A stretch of 57,973 nucleotides of DNA from Pseudomonadota bacterium (GTDB lineage: Bacteria; Pseudomonadota; Alphaproteobacteria; Acetobacterales; Acetobacteraceae), in assembly GCA_021805545.1 (NCBI GenBank), contig JAJZFB010000010.1, forward strand, positions 1-57,973, in the 5' to 3' direction. Numbering within the stretch: the first letter of the stretch is position 1; every line of letters starts with the position of its first letter. Under the pieces are notes generated by a model that worked only from the letters and a program-made list of their open reading frames with translations, searched no databases and had not been told where the DNA came from. Of this stretch, positions 1 to 8,540 are shown in pieces. The translations under genes were made by a program, and so were the position numbers.

Positions 1-692
1 GGGCGCCTGCCCAGCATGACCCACAAGCCGGTGAGGATGAGTAGCGGAAAGCCGATGCTGAGGAGATTAAGGCTGGGTGCGAAGACTGTTGCAAGGCCAA
101 CCGTGAAATTAACCGCCAATGAGACGGCAAGCACGGGCAGCGCCAGGGCCACGGCGGCGCTGAATAAAGTGCCGCCAAGCGTGGCAAGGGCTGACCAGGA
201 CGCAAGCGGCGCGGGATTGATACCGTGGCTGAAGGAATGGGCCAGGGCGGCGAATACCCAAACCGGCCCGCCCGCCGCCATGAAGGCGAGCAGACCGGCC
301 CAGACCATAATGTCGTACAACACCGGCGTGTTGCCGGCGGTTTGGCGGAATTGCAGCTCGGCGAAGGATAGGCCCATGGCGAGGCCCGCGATCTCGCCCG
401 CGCTGGCAATGGCGGCGATGACGATTTGCATGACCATGCCGAGCAGCGCGCCATAGGTGATTTGTGTGAGGCCGGCATAGATGGCAGCCGGCGGGCTGGC
501 GGGAAAAGGCGGCAAATTGGGCAGCCAAAGGGCCAGAGATGCCGCGAGGCAGGCCGCGAGCATGGATTTGACCATGCCCGGAATGAGCGGCGAGCCGTAG
601 AGCGGGGCGGTGAGGAACAGGCCGGTGATGCGCAGGAAGGGCCACAGAAAATGGCCAAGCCAGAGCAGCACATCGGCTTCGGTTATGACCAC
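1..692 (-). CDS. fliR: Flagellar export gate protein FliR, 3' end cut by the window edge
   Basis: FliR is the single-copy subunit of the FliP5-FliQ4-FliR1 export gate in the inner membrane. About 230 codons are present. The product is strongly hydrophobic, with several membrane segments starting at LLWLGHFLWPF and a typical FliR core. The usual family length is about 255, so roughly the last 25 residues lie outside the window. The chosen start is a GTG at 692, which overlaps the end of fliQ by 10 bases and fits the tight packing of this operon. A second in-frame GTG six codons later is an alternative. flhB often follows fliR and may lie just outside. Confidence 0.85.
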   Translation of the reverse strand, partial: MVITEADVLLWLGHFLWPFLRITGLFLTAPLYGSPLIPGMVKSMLAACLAASLALWLPNLPPFPASPPAAIYAGLTQITYGALLGMVMQIVIAAIASAGEIAGLAMGLSFAELQFRQTAGNTPVLYDIMVWAGLLAFMAAGGPVWVFAALAHSFSHGINPAPLASWSALATLGGTLFSAAVALALPVLAVSLAVNFTVGLATVFAPSLNLLSIGFPLLILTGLWVMLGRR

Positions 693-958
693 GCGCGGTG
701 GACCAGTTCTGGCGCATATTGGATGAAATGTGTGGCGAGACGCTGCAGCCCGCCCAGAAGCCCCAAGCCGCCGCTTAAAGTAATGAAGATCATGGCGATG
801 GTTTTAGGCAGCAGGGCGAAGGTGGCATCTTCGATTTGCAGAGCGGCCTGCAGAAAGGATGTGGCGAACCCCACCACGAGCAGAAGCAGCACGATGGGGG
901 TGAGAACGGAGAGTTCCGTGGCGAAGGCTGTGTGCAGAAGTTGCAGGTAAAGTGGCAC
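683..958 (-). CDS. fliQ: Flagellar export gate protein FliQ, copy 1
   Basis: Small inner-membrane subunit of the flagellar type III export gate, 91 residues with two hydrophobic helices. The FliQ signature region is visible as LQAALQIEDATFALLPK between the helices. A GTG start at 958 sits two bases after the fliP stop (TAACGTG) and gives the usual family length; a longer reading starting inside fliP is less likely. The order fliP-fliQ-fliR is the classical one. A second FliQ-like gene lies at 18546-18809 beside flhA, so the locus has two paralogs with clearly different sequences. Confidence 0.88.
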   Translation of the reverse strand: MPLYLQLLHTAFATELSVLTPIVLLLLVVGFATSFLQAALQIEDATFALLPKTIAMIFITLSGGLGLLGGLQRLATHFIQYAPELVHRAWS

Positions 959-959
959 G

Positions 960-1652
960 TTACCCGCCCGTGATGAAGCTGTTGGCGAGCGCGCCCAGCA
1001 CCAGTACCCAGCCATGGATGGAGACGAAGACGAGCAGTTTTAAGGGTAGCGAAATGAGCGTGGGCGAGACCATAATCATGCCGAGCGACATGAGAATGGA
1101 GGCGACGGCGAGATCTATGAGGACGAAGGGAATGTAGATGAGGAAGGAGATTTGGAAGGCGGTTTGCAGCTCGGATGTGGCAAAGGCCGGGACGAGTACG
1201 GTAAGCGGTACATCCTTGGGCGAGGCGTAATGGCCGCCACTGAGATCGACGAAAAGATGAAGTGGCGCCTTGCGTGTTTGCGCGAGCATGAAATTTTGCT
1301 CGGGCGGAATGGCGGCCTGCACGGCCTGGGTGAAATTGATTTGCCCGGCGAGATAGGGATCGAGCGCGTTGTTTTGCTCCTGCTGCACCACACCGCGCAT
1401 GACGAACATGGTGAGCGCCAAGGCGAGTGCCGCCAGTACCATGTTGGGCGGGGTGGTTTGCAGCCCCAGCGCCTGGCGCAGCACAGACAGCACGATGATG
1501 ATGCGGGTGAAGCTGGTCATCAGCAGCATTAGCCCGGGCAGGAAGGCAAGCACGGTGATGACCAGCAGGGTTTGGACATCGAGCGAGTAGCTGGCACCGC
1601 CATTGCTGGCCATGGATTTGATGAGGGTGAGGGTGGGGGAATGGTCAGTCAT
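960..1652 (-). CDS. fliP: Flagellar export gate protein FliP
   Basis: FliP forms the pentameric core of the flagellar export channel. The 230-residue product contains the conserved segment MTSFTRIIIVLSVLRQALG near residues 45-65 and the C-terminal pair of membrane helices ending in GWVLVLGALANSF. The start at 1652 (MTDHSP) overlaps fliO by 8 bases. Enteric FliP proteins begin with a cleavable signal peptide; none is obvious here, and the protein enters the conserved part after about 27 polar residues. Either this FliP is not processed or a start codon further upstream is used. Confidence 0.93.
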   Translation of the reverse strand: MTDHSPTLTLIKSMASNGGASYSLDVQTLLVITVLAFLPGLMLLMTSFTRIIIVLSVLRQALGLQTTPPNMVLAALALALTMFVMRGVVQQEQNNALDPYLAGQINFTQAVQAAIPPEQNFMLAQTRKAPLHLFVDLSGGHYASPKDVPLTVLVPAFATSELQTAFQISFLIYIPFVLIDLAVASILMSLGMIMVSPTLISLPLKLLVFVSIHGWVLVLGALANSFITGG

Positions 1653-1920
1653 TGCGATCCAGCCTGCCGATGGTTGTGATCTGGCCGCGGCTGAGGCCGA
1701 TGAGGAAACGCTGCCCTTCGGCCTCGGCAATGATGAGCGAGTGCATGCCGCCGAGCGGGCGGGAGGAAATGATGCTGATGGCGGCACTTGGTTGCGTGCC
1801 GCCGCCAGGCAGCCGCCCGCGCAGCCGTTTTGCCAGCCAGGCCGCCCCGGCCAGCGCGAACAGGACGGCCAGGAGTGAGGCGAGTGTGGAGGCGGTTGCG
1901 GTAAGGCTGGCGCCGCTCAT
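1645..1920 (-). CDS. fliO: Flagellar biosynthesis protein FliO
   Basis: FliO is a small single-pass membrane protein that helps assemble the FliP ring. The 91-residue product has one membrane helix near residues 10-28, followed by a basic stretch (KRLRGR). The rest is cytoplasmic, with the family-like pattern GMHSLIIAEAEGQRFLIGLSRGQITTIGRL. The ATG at 1920 overlaps the fliL stop. FliO is poorly conserved, so the call rests on topology, this C-terminal pattern and its place between fliL and fliP. Confidence 0.82.
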   Translation of the reverse strand: MSGASLTATASTLASLLAVLFALAGAAWLAKRLRGRLPGGGTQPSAAISIISSRPLGGMHSLIIAEAEGQRFLIGLSRGQITTIGRLDRND

Positions 1921-2381
1921 CAATTCTGCTCGACAATGTTGGTGATATAGGCGGCGGTGAACGGATTGGCCGGGGTGTAATTGGCCGATTTATTGAGTAC
2001 CTGATTGGCGATGGCCAGGCATTGCGTGGTGAGGGCGTCATGCTTTGCCGGGTCCATCAGCGATTTTGCGGTTTGCTGCATTAAAAGGCTGATGATTTGC
2101 GACTTGATGATGGGCTGGAGGCTGGTGAAATCGGCCACTGCCTTGGCATCGAAACTTGAGAATTCCAGCGTGATTTGCACATAGGCGGGGGTGGAGTCGC
2201 TGCTATCTGCGGGGACTGTGACAATGAGATTGGAAAGCTGTGCAAAATAAATGGGTTTGGGCGGCGGTGGCGGAGCCTTGCCAGGCGCGGTATGGCGGGT
2301 GGAGAGATAGAAGAACGTGCCACCGATGCCGCCGCCGAGTAGAAATATGGTGCCCAACGCGATTAAGATGATTTTTTTCAT
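1920..2381 (-). CDS. fliL: Flagellar basal-body protein FliL
   Basis: FliL is an inner-membrane protein that sits around the stator units and supports motor torque. The 153-residue product has an N-terminal membrane helix (residues 4-26), a proline-rich linker (PPPPPKP) and a periplasmic domain with the family-like start YFAQLSNLIVTVP. In many bacteria fliL is followed by fliM and fliN. Here fliO follows directly, and the fliM/fliN functions lie fused in the opposite operon at 17293-18549. Confidence 0.88.
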   Translation of the reverse strand: MKKIILIALGTIFLLGGGIGGTFFYLSTRHTAPGKAPPPPPKPIYFAQLSNLIVTVPADSSDSTPAYVQITLEFSSFDAKAVADFTSLQPIIKSQIISLLMQQTAKSLMDPAKHDALTTQCLAIANQVLNKSANYTPANPFTAAYITNIVEQN

Positions 2382-2390
2382 GGCCTTGCC

Positions 2391-4316
2391 TTAAACGGAT
2401 TGAAGAAGAGATTCGAACATTGTGTGCGCGGCGGAAATGGCCTGTGCCGCGGCCTGGTAGGCTTGGCTGTAATTGGTAAGAATCACGGCTTGCTGGTCGG
2501 TATTTACACCGGAGATGGCCTGTAGATTGGTGGTGGTGGTGGTAACCTGCGCGGCGGTGGCGGTGGCCAGTTGCTGCGCTGCTTGCGCGTTGGTGCCAAG
2601 CCCGGTGGAGAGGCCGGTCACGGCCTGCTCCATGCTGCCGGCGGTGGTGGTGCCCGGGGTGGTCCAGAGCATGGCCATGCGCTGCGCATTGCTGCCGCTG
2701 GAGGAGCCGCCTGGAGTGAGGGTGAGCACATCTCCAGCCGCGGGTGTGCCGGAAATGGGTAATTGCCAATATTGCCCGGAAGCCGCGCCTGCCGGATAGG
2801 CAATGGCGATGTTGCCGCCATTGGCGCCGAGTGTGCCGCTGGCAATAACCGTACTGGGCGCGGCTGAGGTGGAGACCGTATAGCTGCTGGCGGAAGTGAA
2901 GTTGAGTTGTAGATTTTGACCATAATAGCTTGCGGGGATCACGGCCGCGCCCGAAACCGGGGTGCTGGTTACGCTATCTGTTCCCGTAGTGATGGTGCCT
3001 GCGTTTGTGTTGGAAATGGAACCATCGCTCTGCAATGTGCCTGGCGTGCCGGCGTAAGGGTCCGCGGCCGCGATATTGTTTGCGGTGGTGGCGGCCACGG
3101 TAAGCCCTGTGGCGGCATTAGGGGCGGGGTTGATGGTAAAACTGTCTCCCGCATTGGCGCTGCCGGAAATGTTAAGCGCAATTCCAGCGAAGCTGGGCGG
3201 TGCGCCGGTTACGCTGTAGCTTTGCCCGCTCGCCTGGTCCGTGGCGCTCCAGCTTGTGCCATTATAACTTAGCGTGAAGGGGCCGCCATTCACCGGCAAT
3301 GCGGTGGCATTGGCAATTTGCGCGGTAATGGTGGCACTGCCTGTATTGGTGCTGGCGGGCGCAACGCTGGGCGCCGGAACCTTGAACAAGGCCTGGCCCT
3401 GCCCACCGCCAGGTGTCAGGCCTTCGGCCTGCGCGATATTGACCTGGGTTGCGAAAATTGTTGCCATATTACCAAGACTTTGTAATGCGGCGTTGCCGGA
3501 TTGGATGGTGCCGATGGCACCGCCAATGGCGCCATCGGCATTGCCGGCGGTAAGGGGCACATTATTATTGCCCGCGGTGATCGTGGGCGGGCTGGTGCTG
3601 GCGGTATGCAATGTTTGCACGCCGCTTTGGTCCAGCACGACAGAGCCGTTGGACGTAACGATGGCGGCGCCGTTTGGCTGGGTGATGACGTTGACCGGCA
3701 GGAGCAGCGAGAGTGAATTGAGCGTGGCCTGCTGCTGGTCGAGCAGGCTGGGATTGTTGGGAGCCTGCACCATGTTTTTATTGATGGCGGCAAGCTGGCC
3801 AAGCAGATTATTGGCGGAGTTGATGCTTTGTGTAAGCGTGGTGCTGGCGCCCGCGAGCGTGCCGTTGATGACGCTTGCGGCGGTTTGGAAAGAGCTGGTT
3901 ACGGTCTGTGCGTCAGCCAGCACGGTCTGGCGCTGCGCGGCGCTGGTGGGGTTGGCGGCCAGCGTGCTGATGTCTTGGAAGAATTGGTTGATGGCCGTCT
4001 GGATGTCGCCGTTATTGGTTAGCGCGTTGGAGATGGCGGTAAGCGCCGTGGATTGCGCCGAGGCCGCCGCGTTGGCGGTATTGGCGTTACGCAATTGCGC
4101 CGCCGCAAAGCCTGTGGAAGCGCGAATGATTTGCGCGGGTTGAACGCCCGCCCCCGGCTGCCCTGGTGCCCCGGTTGCGGTTTGGGCGTCCACACTCTCT
4201 GCCGCATAGCCCGCGGTGGTGGCGTTGGCGAGGTTATTGGAAACTGTCGAGATTCCAGCTTCAAAAACCTGTAATCCGGTAAGCGCTGTATTTATGGCGT
4301 TGGCGATGCCGCTCAT
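2391..4316 (-). CDS. flgK: Flagellar hook-filament junction protein FlgK (HAP1)
   Basis: FlgK joins hook and filament and is exported unfolded through the basal body. The 641-residue protein has the N-terminal rod/hook signature (TALTGLQVFEAGISTVSNNLANATTAGYAAES) and the matching C-terminal helical region (NLQAISGVNTDQQAVILTNYSQAYQAAAQAISAAHTMFESLL, shown here only as landmark segments NLQAISGVN and YSQAYQAAAQ). The middle is long and rich in Ser, Thr, Gly and Ala. The ATG overlaps the flgJ stop (ATGA). The partner FlgL is encoded far away at 25828-27039. Confidence 0.95.
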   Translation of the reverse strand: MSGIANAINTALTGLQVFEAGISTVSNNLANATTAGYAAESVDAQTATGAPGQPGAGVQPAQIIRASTGFAAAQLRNANTANAAASAQSTALTAISNALTNNGDIQTAINQFFQDISTLAANPTSAAQRQTVLADAQTVTSSFQTAASVINGTLAGASTTLTQSINSANNLLGQLAAINKNMVQAPNNPSLLDQQQATLNSLSLLLPVNVITQPNGAAIVTSNGSVVLDQSGVQTLHTASTSPPTITAGNNNVPLTAGNADGAIGGAIGTIQSGNAALQSLGNMATIFATQVNIAQAEGLTPGGGQGQALFKVPAPSVAPASTNTGSATITAQIANATALPVNGGPFTLSYNGTSWSATDQASGQSYSVTGAPPSFAGIALNISGSANAGDSFTINPAPNAATGLTVAATTANNIAAADPYAGTPGTLQSDGSISNTNAGTITTGTDSVTSTPVSGAAVIPASYYGQNLQLNFTSASSYTVSTSAAPSTVIASGTLGANGGNIAIAYPAGAASGQYWQLPISGTPAAGDVLTLTPGGSSSGSNAQRMAMLWTTPGTTTAGSMEQAVTGLSTGLGTNAQAAQQLATATAAQVTTTTTNLQAISGVNTDQQAVILTNYSQAYQAAAQAISAAHTMFESLLQSV

Positions 4317-5173
4317 AATTCACCTGTGCTGTTGTTGGAGTCATTGCCCTGCGGCATGGCGGTGCCGACGGATTTCAACACCTGCGCCATGAGCGGCGAT
4401 TGGGCAATTTTGATGATTTTTGCGGCATAATTCTGGTCGGTGGCGTAACCGCCATTTTGCAGTGCCTGCGCAAAGCCCGCCACGGTATTTTGGCCTGTGG
4501 CATTCTGGTAACCCGACTGTATGAGTCCGACATAATCGTTGATGGCAGCGCGAGTGCCGTCATAGTCACGGAAGCTGGCGGTTTGTGGTGTGAGTACGCC
4601 ATCCACCATTTCATGTGTCGCGCGTATGGTGCCAGGCTGGCCGTCAACCGCCTTGATGCCGAACAGATTATTGCCCGCCGCTGAGGTGCCCCACCCGGTT
4701 TCCAGTGCTGTTTGCGCCAGCACCGCCACCGGTGGCACGCCGAGTGCCTGTGCCGCCGCAGTAATTTGAGGCCAGATGCTTTTGGCGAAGGATTTGGCCT
4801 GGGCCACAAGGCCGCCAGATGCAGCCGCTGCTTGTGGCAGAGCGGTGGCGATTTGCAGGGCGTCCTCGACTGGTGCTGGCAAAATATGGGCGAGCGGTGT
4901 GATGATGCCCGGCGCTTCCGCCAGCGGGGGTTGGCTGCTGGCGCCACCTACTTGCCGAAGGGCGGCGGTAATCAGGCCCGTATCGTATTTGCTGAAATCG
5001 TTCTGGGCGAGATTCCACAGGAACATGCTCTGAAAATTATCGCCGCCCGTGCCCAAGGCGCCGCCGCCCAGCCCGTTGGCGTTCATCGCGTCCAGCATGT
5101 CGTACCAGAGCATGCCGGCCACGTGCTCTACCGTGGTGGTGAGGTTTGGCTTATGGGGGGCGGGCGGGAGCAT
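4313..5173 (-). CDS. flgJ: Flagellar rod assembly protein FlgJ with C-terminal muramidase domain
   Basis: FlgJ caps the growing rod and opens the peptidoglycan for it. The 286-residue protein has a short rod-scaffold-like N-terminus (residues about 15-65, including MLWYDMLDAMNANG). Its C-terminal half is a glucosaminidase-type (GH73) domain with the pattern VLAQTALETGWGTS, followed by NLFGIKA; the Glu in ALETGWG is the likely catalytic acid. Many alphaproteobacteria have a FlgJ without the enzyme domain and use a separate SltF. This one carries both parts, as in enteric bacteria. It overlaps flgI at a TAATG. Confidence 0.93.
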   Translation of the reverse strand: MLPPAPHKPNLTTTVEHVAGMLWYDMLDAMNANGLGGGALGTGGDNFQSMFLWNLAQNDFSKYDTGLITAALRQVGGASSQPPLAEAPGIITPLAHILPAPVEDALQIATALPQAAAASGGLVAQAKSFAKSIWPQITAAAQALGVPPVAVLAQTALETGWGTSAAGNNLFGIKAVDGQPGTIRATHEMVDGVLTPQTASFRDYDGTRAAINDYVGLIQSGYQNATGQNTVAGFAQALQNGGYATDQNYAAKIIKIAQSPLMAQVLKSVGTAMPQGNDSNNSTGEL

Positions 5174-6279
5174 TAAATCACCTTGATCGTGCCGTTGATG
5201 GCGCCGGCTTGTTTCAGCGCCTGGATGATGGCGATGAGGTCTGATGGCGTTGCGCCCACGGCGTTGAGCGCGGCGGCGACATCCTGCAAGGTTGCGGCTT
5301 TGGGTAGAGCCACAACTTTGGCCTTGCCCTGGCTGGCGCTTACCACCGAATTTTGCACGACGGCCGTCTGGCCATTACTGAAGGGGCCAGGCTGGCTCAC
5401 CTGGTTCTGCGTCTGGATGTTCACAGTGAGATCGCCATGGCTGACCACGGCGGGGCCGAGCGTGACGCCTGCATTCATTACGATTGTACCGCTCTGCGCA
5501 TCCACGATGATTGTTGGCGGCTGTTGTGGTGTGGAGATTGGCAGAGCAAGCACGTTGGAGAGGAAGCGCATCGGGTCTTGGCCGCTAGAGGTCAGATCCA
5601 CCTCGCCAGGGGAGATGGCGCTGGCTGTGCTGCTGCCGCAGGCCGCGTTGATAGTATCGGCGATTTGCTGCGATGTTTGATAGCTGGGCGTGTTGAGCAG
5701 CAAGGCGGAATTGCCGTTGATGCTGAAGGTGGCGGGAATGGTGGCTGCCAAAATGCCGCCGCCTGGAAGCGAACCGACGGTGGGCACGTTGACGCTGGTG
5801 GTGTTGCCGCCCATGCTGGCGGCAAAACCGCTGACGAGGAGTGGCCCCTGGGCCTGGGCGTAAATGCTCCCATTTGCGCCACGTAACGGCGTGGGCAGCA
5901 GCACCCCGCCCGCCAGCGAAGCGGCGTTGCCCATGGCGGAGACCGTGACATCGATATGCTGGCCCGCATGCGCGAAGGCGGGGACTTCCGCCGTGACCAT
6001 GACCGATGCGACATCGTTGGGCTGCATGTTGTTTACGTTGGGCAAGGCGATGCCCATGTTGCGCAGCATGTTGAGGATGGATTGCTGCGTATAGGGAACT
6101 TGCGTGGTTTGGTCGCCCGTGCCGGGCAGGCCGACCACAAGCCCGTAGCCATAGAGCTGATTGCTGGGTGCACCTGCAACAGTAACAAGCTGGCTAATGG
6201 TGGTGGAACCGGCCCGCGCCGCGCCGCTAAGCGCCAGCGCCATAAGCAAGCCGCGGACTACGTTACGGAAAAAGAGCAT
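5173..6279 (-). CDS. flgI: Flagellar P-ring protein FlgI
   Basis: FlgI forms the periplasmic P ring around the rod. The 368-residue product starts with a Sec signal peptide (likely cleaved after SGAARA) and continues with family landmarks such as NQLYGYGLVVGLPGTGDQT and SVMVTAEVP. The C-terminus is ALKQAGAINGTIKVI. The ATG at 6279 overlaps the flgH stop in a TAATG and fits the signal peptide well; a GTG four codons upstream is possible but less likely. Confidence 0.95.
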   Translation of the reverse strand: MLFFRNVVRGLLMALALSGAARAGSTTISQLVTVAGAPSNQLYGYGLVVGLPGTGDQTTQVPYTQQSILNMLRNMGIALPNVNNMQPNDVASVMVTAEVPAFAHAGQHIDVTVSAMGNAASLAGGVLLPTPLRGANGSIYAQAQGPLLVSGFAASMGGNTTSVNVPTVGSLPGGGILAATIPATFSINGNSALLLNTPSYQTSQQIADTINAACGSSTASAISPGEVDLTSSGQDPMRFLSNVLALPISTPQQPPTIIVDAQSGTIVMNAGVTLGPAVVSHGDLTVNIQTQNQVSQPGPFSNGQTAVVQNSVVSASQGKAKVVALPKAATLQDVAAALNAVGATPSDLIAIIQALKQAGAINGTIKVI

Positions 6280-6959
6280 TAAAATGGCCACACGATGTTG
6301 AGGATTTGTTGCAGCCAGGGAATTTGGTGCGCGCCTTCCACCGGCCCTGTGCCGACATATTGCACATTCATGTTTGCCACCTGGTTGGAGCTGATGGTGG
6401 CATTGGCGGCGATGTCGTCGGGGCTGGCATAGCCAGTAACGACGATGGAGACGACATTGCCGTTGATGTTCACGTTGGTGCGGCCGGCCAGGGCGAGAAT
6501 GCCGTTCGGGTCGACCTCGGTGATGACAGCTTCCACCTGGCCGGTAACGGCGCTGGCGGCAATTGCGGAGCCTGTGCCTGCATATTCCTGATCGGAAGTC
6601 GCGTTGATATTGGGCGCGAGGCTACCGCCGTTGATATGGCCAAAGCTCATGGGCACGCCCATGAAGCTGGTCATCGAATCGCTGATGGTGCCAGTGCGTT
6701 TCAAAGCCGCATTATCGGTATTATTGGCGGTGCTGCTGGTAACGACGTTGATGGTCACGAGATCGCCAACCCGCCAGTCTCGCCGTGGCTCGTAGAGCGA
6801 ACCGGTGTTGGAGGCAATGAACACAGAGCCACCGCGCGATTGCACGGATTTGTGCACAGCCACCGGAAAAGGCGCTGGCTGCACCAGCGCAGGCGGGCCG
6901 GGCGGCTTGGTGGCGCAGGAGGCCAGCAGCAGCAAGCCAAGGGCGTGGTGGGGTTTCAT
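6279..6959 (-). CDS. flgH: Flagellar L-ring lipoprotein FlgH
   Basis: FlgH forms the outer-membrane L ring and is lipid-anchored. The 226-residue protein has a short signal peptide ending in a lipobox (LLASC, Cys at residue 15). The L-ring landmarks are SLYEPRRDWRVGDLVTINV and a C-terminal DIAANATISSNQVANMNVQYVG region. It overlaps flgG by 4 bases and flgI by 1. FlgA, which chaperones the neighbouring P ring, is encoded separately at 30495-31202. Confidence 0.95.
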   Translation of the reverse strand: MKPHHALGLLLLASCATKPPGPPALVQPAPFPVAVHKSVQSRGGSVFIASNTGSLYEPRRDWRVGDLVTINVVTSSTANNTDNAALKRTGTISDSMTSFMGVPMSFGHINGGSLAPNINATSDQEYAGTGSAIAASAVTGQVEAVITEVDPNGILALAGRTNVNINGNVVSIVVTGYASPDDIAANATISSNQVANMNVQYVGTGPVEGAHQIPWLQQILNIVWPF

Positions 6960-7750
6960 GCGCCGTTGGCGGCCTGGGCCAGGTAGTTGAGCTGGTTATC
7001 GATGGCGCTGGCCACTTGTGTGCCAAGCTGGTAGGCGCGCTCTGCGGAGATCATGTTGACCATGGATTGTACGACATCCACGTTGGAGGCTTCGAGGTAG
7101 CTCTGATTGACAGAGCCCAGCCCGTTGCTCTGCGGTGCGCCGGCGACCGCTGTGCCCGAAGACGTGGTGGCGGCGAAGAGATTTCCGCCCAGTGGTTGTA
7201 GCCCTTGTGGATTAACGAAGCTGGCAAGCTGTAACTGCCCGATTTGCGAGGCGGTGGAGGAACCTGGAAGTGTAACGGATACGGTGCCATCCGTGCCAAT
7301 GGTTACCGATGTAGCATTTGAGGGGATGGTGATGTTCGGCAATACCTGGTAGCCCGAAGAGGTGACGAGCTGGCCAGCCGAATTAAGCTGAAAAGCGCCG
7401 TCGCGCGTGTAAACGGTTTGGCCCGCGGGCAGCAGAACCTGGAAATAGCCCGTGCCGTTGATGGCGAGGTCGAGCGGGTTGCCGGTGCTGGTTAACGTGC
7501 CTTGGGTCAGCGTGTCTTTGATGGATGCGACCTTGACCCCTGTACCCAGCTCCAAACCTGAAGGATATACGGTTTGCCCGGTGGAATTGGCGCCGGGCTG
7601 GATGCCGTCCTGGTAGAGCAGCGTCTGGAATTCCGGGGTTTCCGACTTGAATCCGGTGGTGTTCACGTTGGAGAGATTATCCGCGATCGTGTCCATCATG
7701 GTTTGGCTCGCCGACAGGCCCGTCGCAATCGTATCAAGCGCCAAATTCAT
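6956..7750 (-). CDS. flgG: Flagellar distal rod protein FlgG
   Basis: FlgG builds the distal rod. The 264-residue protein has the N-terminal rod motif (IADNLSNVNTTGFKSE), the central LDLAINGTGYFQV pattern with YTRDGAFQLN, and the C-terminal SNVDVVQSMVNMISAERAYQ helix, all standard for the family. An AAGGAG ribosome binding site lies 5 to 6 bases upstream of the ATG. A spacer of about 43 bases separates it from flgF, one of the few gaps in this operon. Confidence 0.96.
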   Translation of the reverse strand: MNLALDTIATGLSASQTMMDTIADNLSNVNTTGFKSETPEFQTLLYQDGIQPGANSTGQTVYPSGLELGTGVKVASIKDTLTQGTLTSTGNPLDLAINGTGYFQVLLPAGQTVYTRDGAFQLNSAGQLVTSSGYQVLPNITIPSNATSVTIGTDGTVSVTLPGSSTASQIGQLQLASFVNPQGLQPLGGNLFAATTSSGTAVAGAPQSNGLGSVNQSYLEASNVDVVQSMVNMISAERAYQLGTQVASAIDNQLNYLAQAANGA

Positions 7751-7793
7751 ATTTTTGCTCCTTGGGGTTGCTTGTTTTCATGGTCCCGGACCA

Positions 7794-8537
7794 TCACCCT
7801 TGCGCGACCAGCGTATTCAAATCCGCCGAGGCCGTGCTTTGGCTATGCATCAATTGGGTTTGCATCTGGTAAGACCGGCTATCGCCGATCAGCTCCATCA
7901 TCGCCTGGGTTGGGTTGACGTTGCTTTGATTCAGATAACCTTGCTGGAGCCCGCCATTGGTTGAGGGGGAGAGCGTTACCCCGGCCGGCGGCGCATAGAG
8001 CGTGCCGGAAAGCTGCGTGAGTGTGCCAGCGGGTGTGGAGATAAGGGCGATTTGCCCATATTGCTGCGCTTGCCCGCTGGTGCTGTTGGCGGGAATGCCC
8101 GACACGGTGCCATCTGTGCCGATTTGCAGTTTTTGCAGTGTTGGCAGGCTGATGGGCTGGCCATTTGTGCCAAGTACCGGGTTACCGCTGGAATCAGTGA
8201 GGATACCGGCGGCGGAAATGGCCAGCGTGCCATTGCGTGTTAATGCCGGGCCGCTGGAGGTTTGCACTTGCAGCCAGGCATCTCCACTCAGCGCCACATT
8301 CATCGGGTCTCCTGTCTCGCGTGGAGGGCCCTGGGTTGTGTCTGGCCCCGCATTAAATGTGGCTGCATCCGCGCCCGCAGGCGCATTGCTGCCCTGGTAG
8401 AAATCGGGCTGGGTGACAGCTTGCAACGCCGCATAACCCGGTGTTTGCGCATTGGCGAGGTTGCTGGCCAATGCCTGCATTCTGGCATTGATGGCCTGCA
8501 GCCCGGCCATGCCGGTATAGAGGGAATCGCTTTGCAT
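7794..8537 (-). CDS. flgF: Flagellar proximal rod protein FlgF
   Basis: FlgF is a proximal rod subunit. The 247-residue protein has the N-terminal pattern GMAGLQAINARMQALASNLAN, followed by AQTPGYAALQAV. It has a FlgF-like middle (MNVALSGDAWLQVQTSSG, TRNGTLAISAAG) and a C-terminal helix with NVNPTQAMMELIGDSRSYQMQ. The usual FKA segment after NLAN is replaced by YAA, a small departure from the consensus. It lies 3 bases after flgE. Confidence 0.92.
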   Translation of the reverse strand: MQSDSLYTGMAGLQAINARMQALASNLANAQTPGYAALQAVTQPDFYQGSNAPAGADAATFNAGPDTTQGPPRETGDPMNVALSGDAWLQVQTSSGPALTRNGTLAISAAGILTDSSGNPVLGTNGQPISLPTLQKLQIGTDGTVSGIPANSTSGQAQQYGQIALISTPAGTLTQLSGTLYAPPAGVTLSPSTNGGLQQGYLNQSNVNPTQAMMELIGDSRSYQMQTQLMHSQSTASADLNTLVAQG

Positions 8538-8540
8538 GGG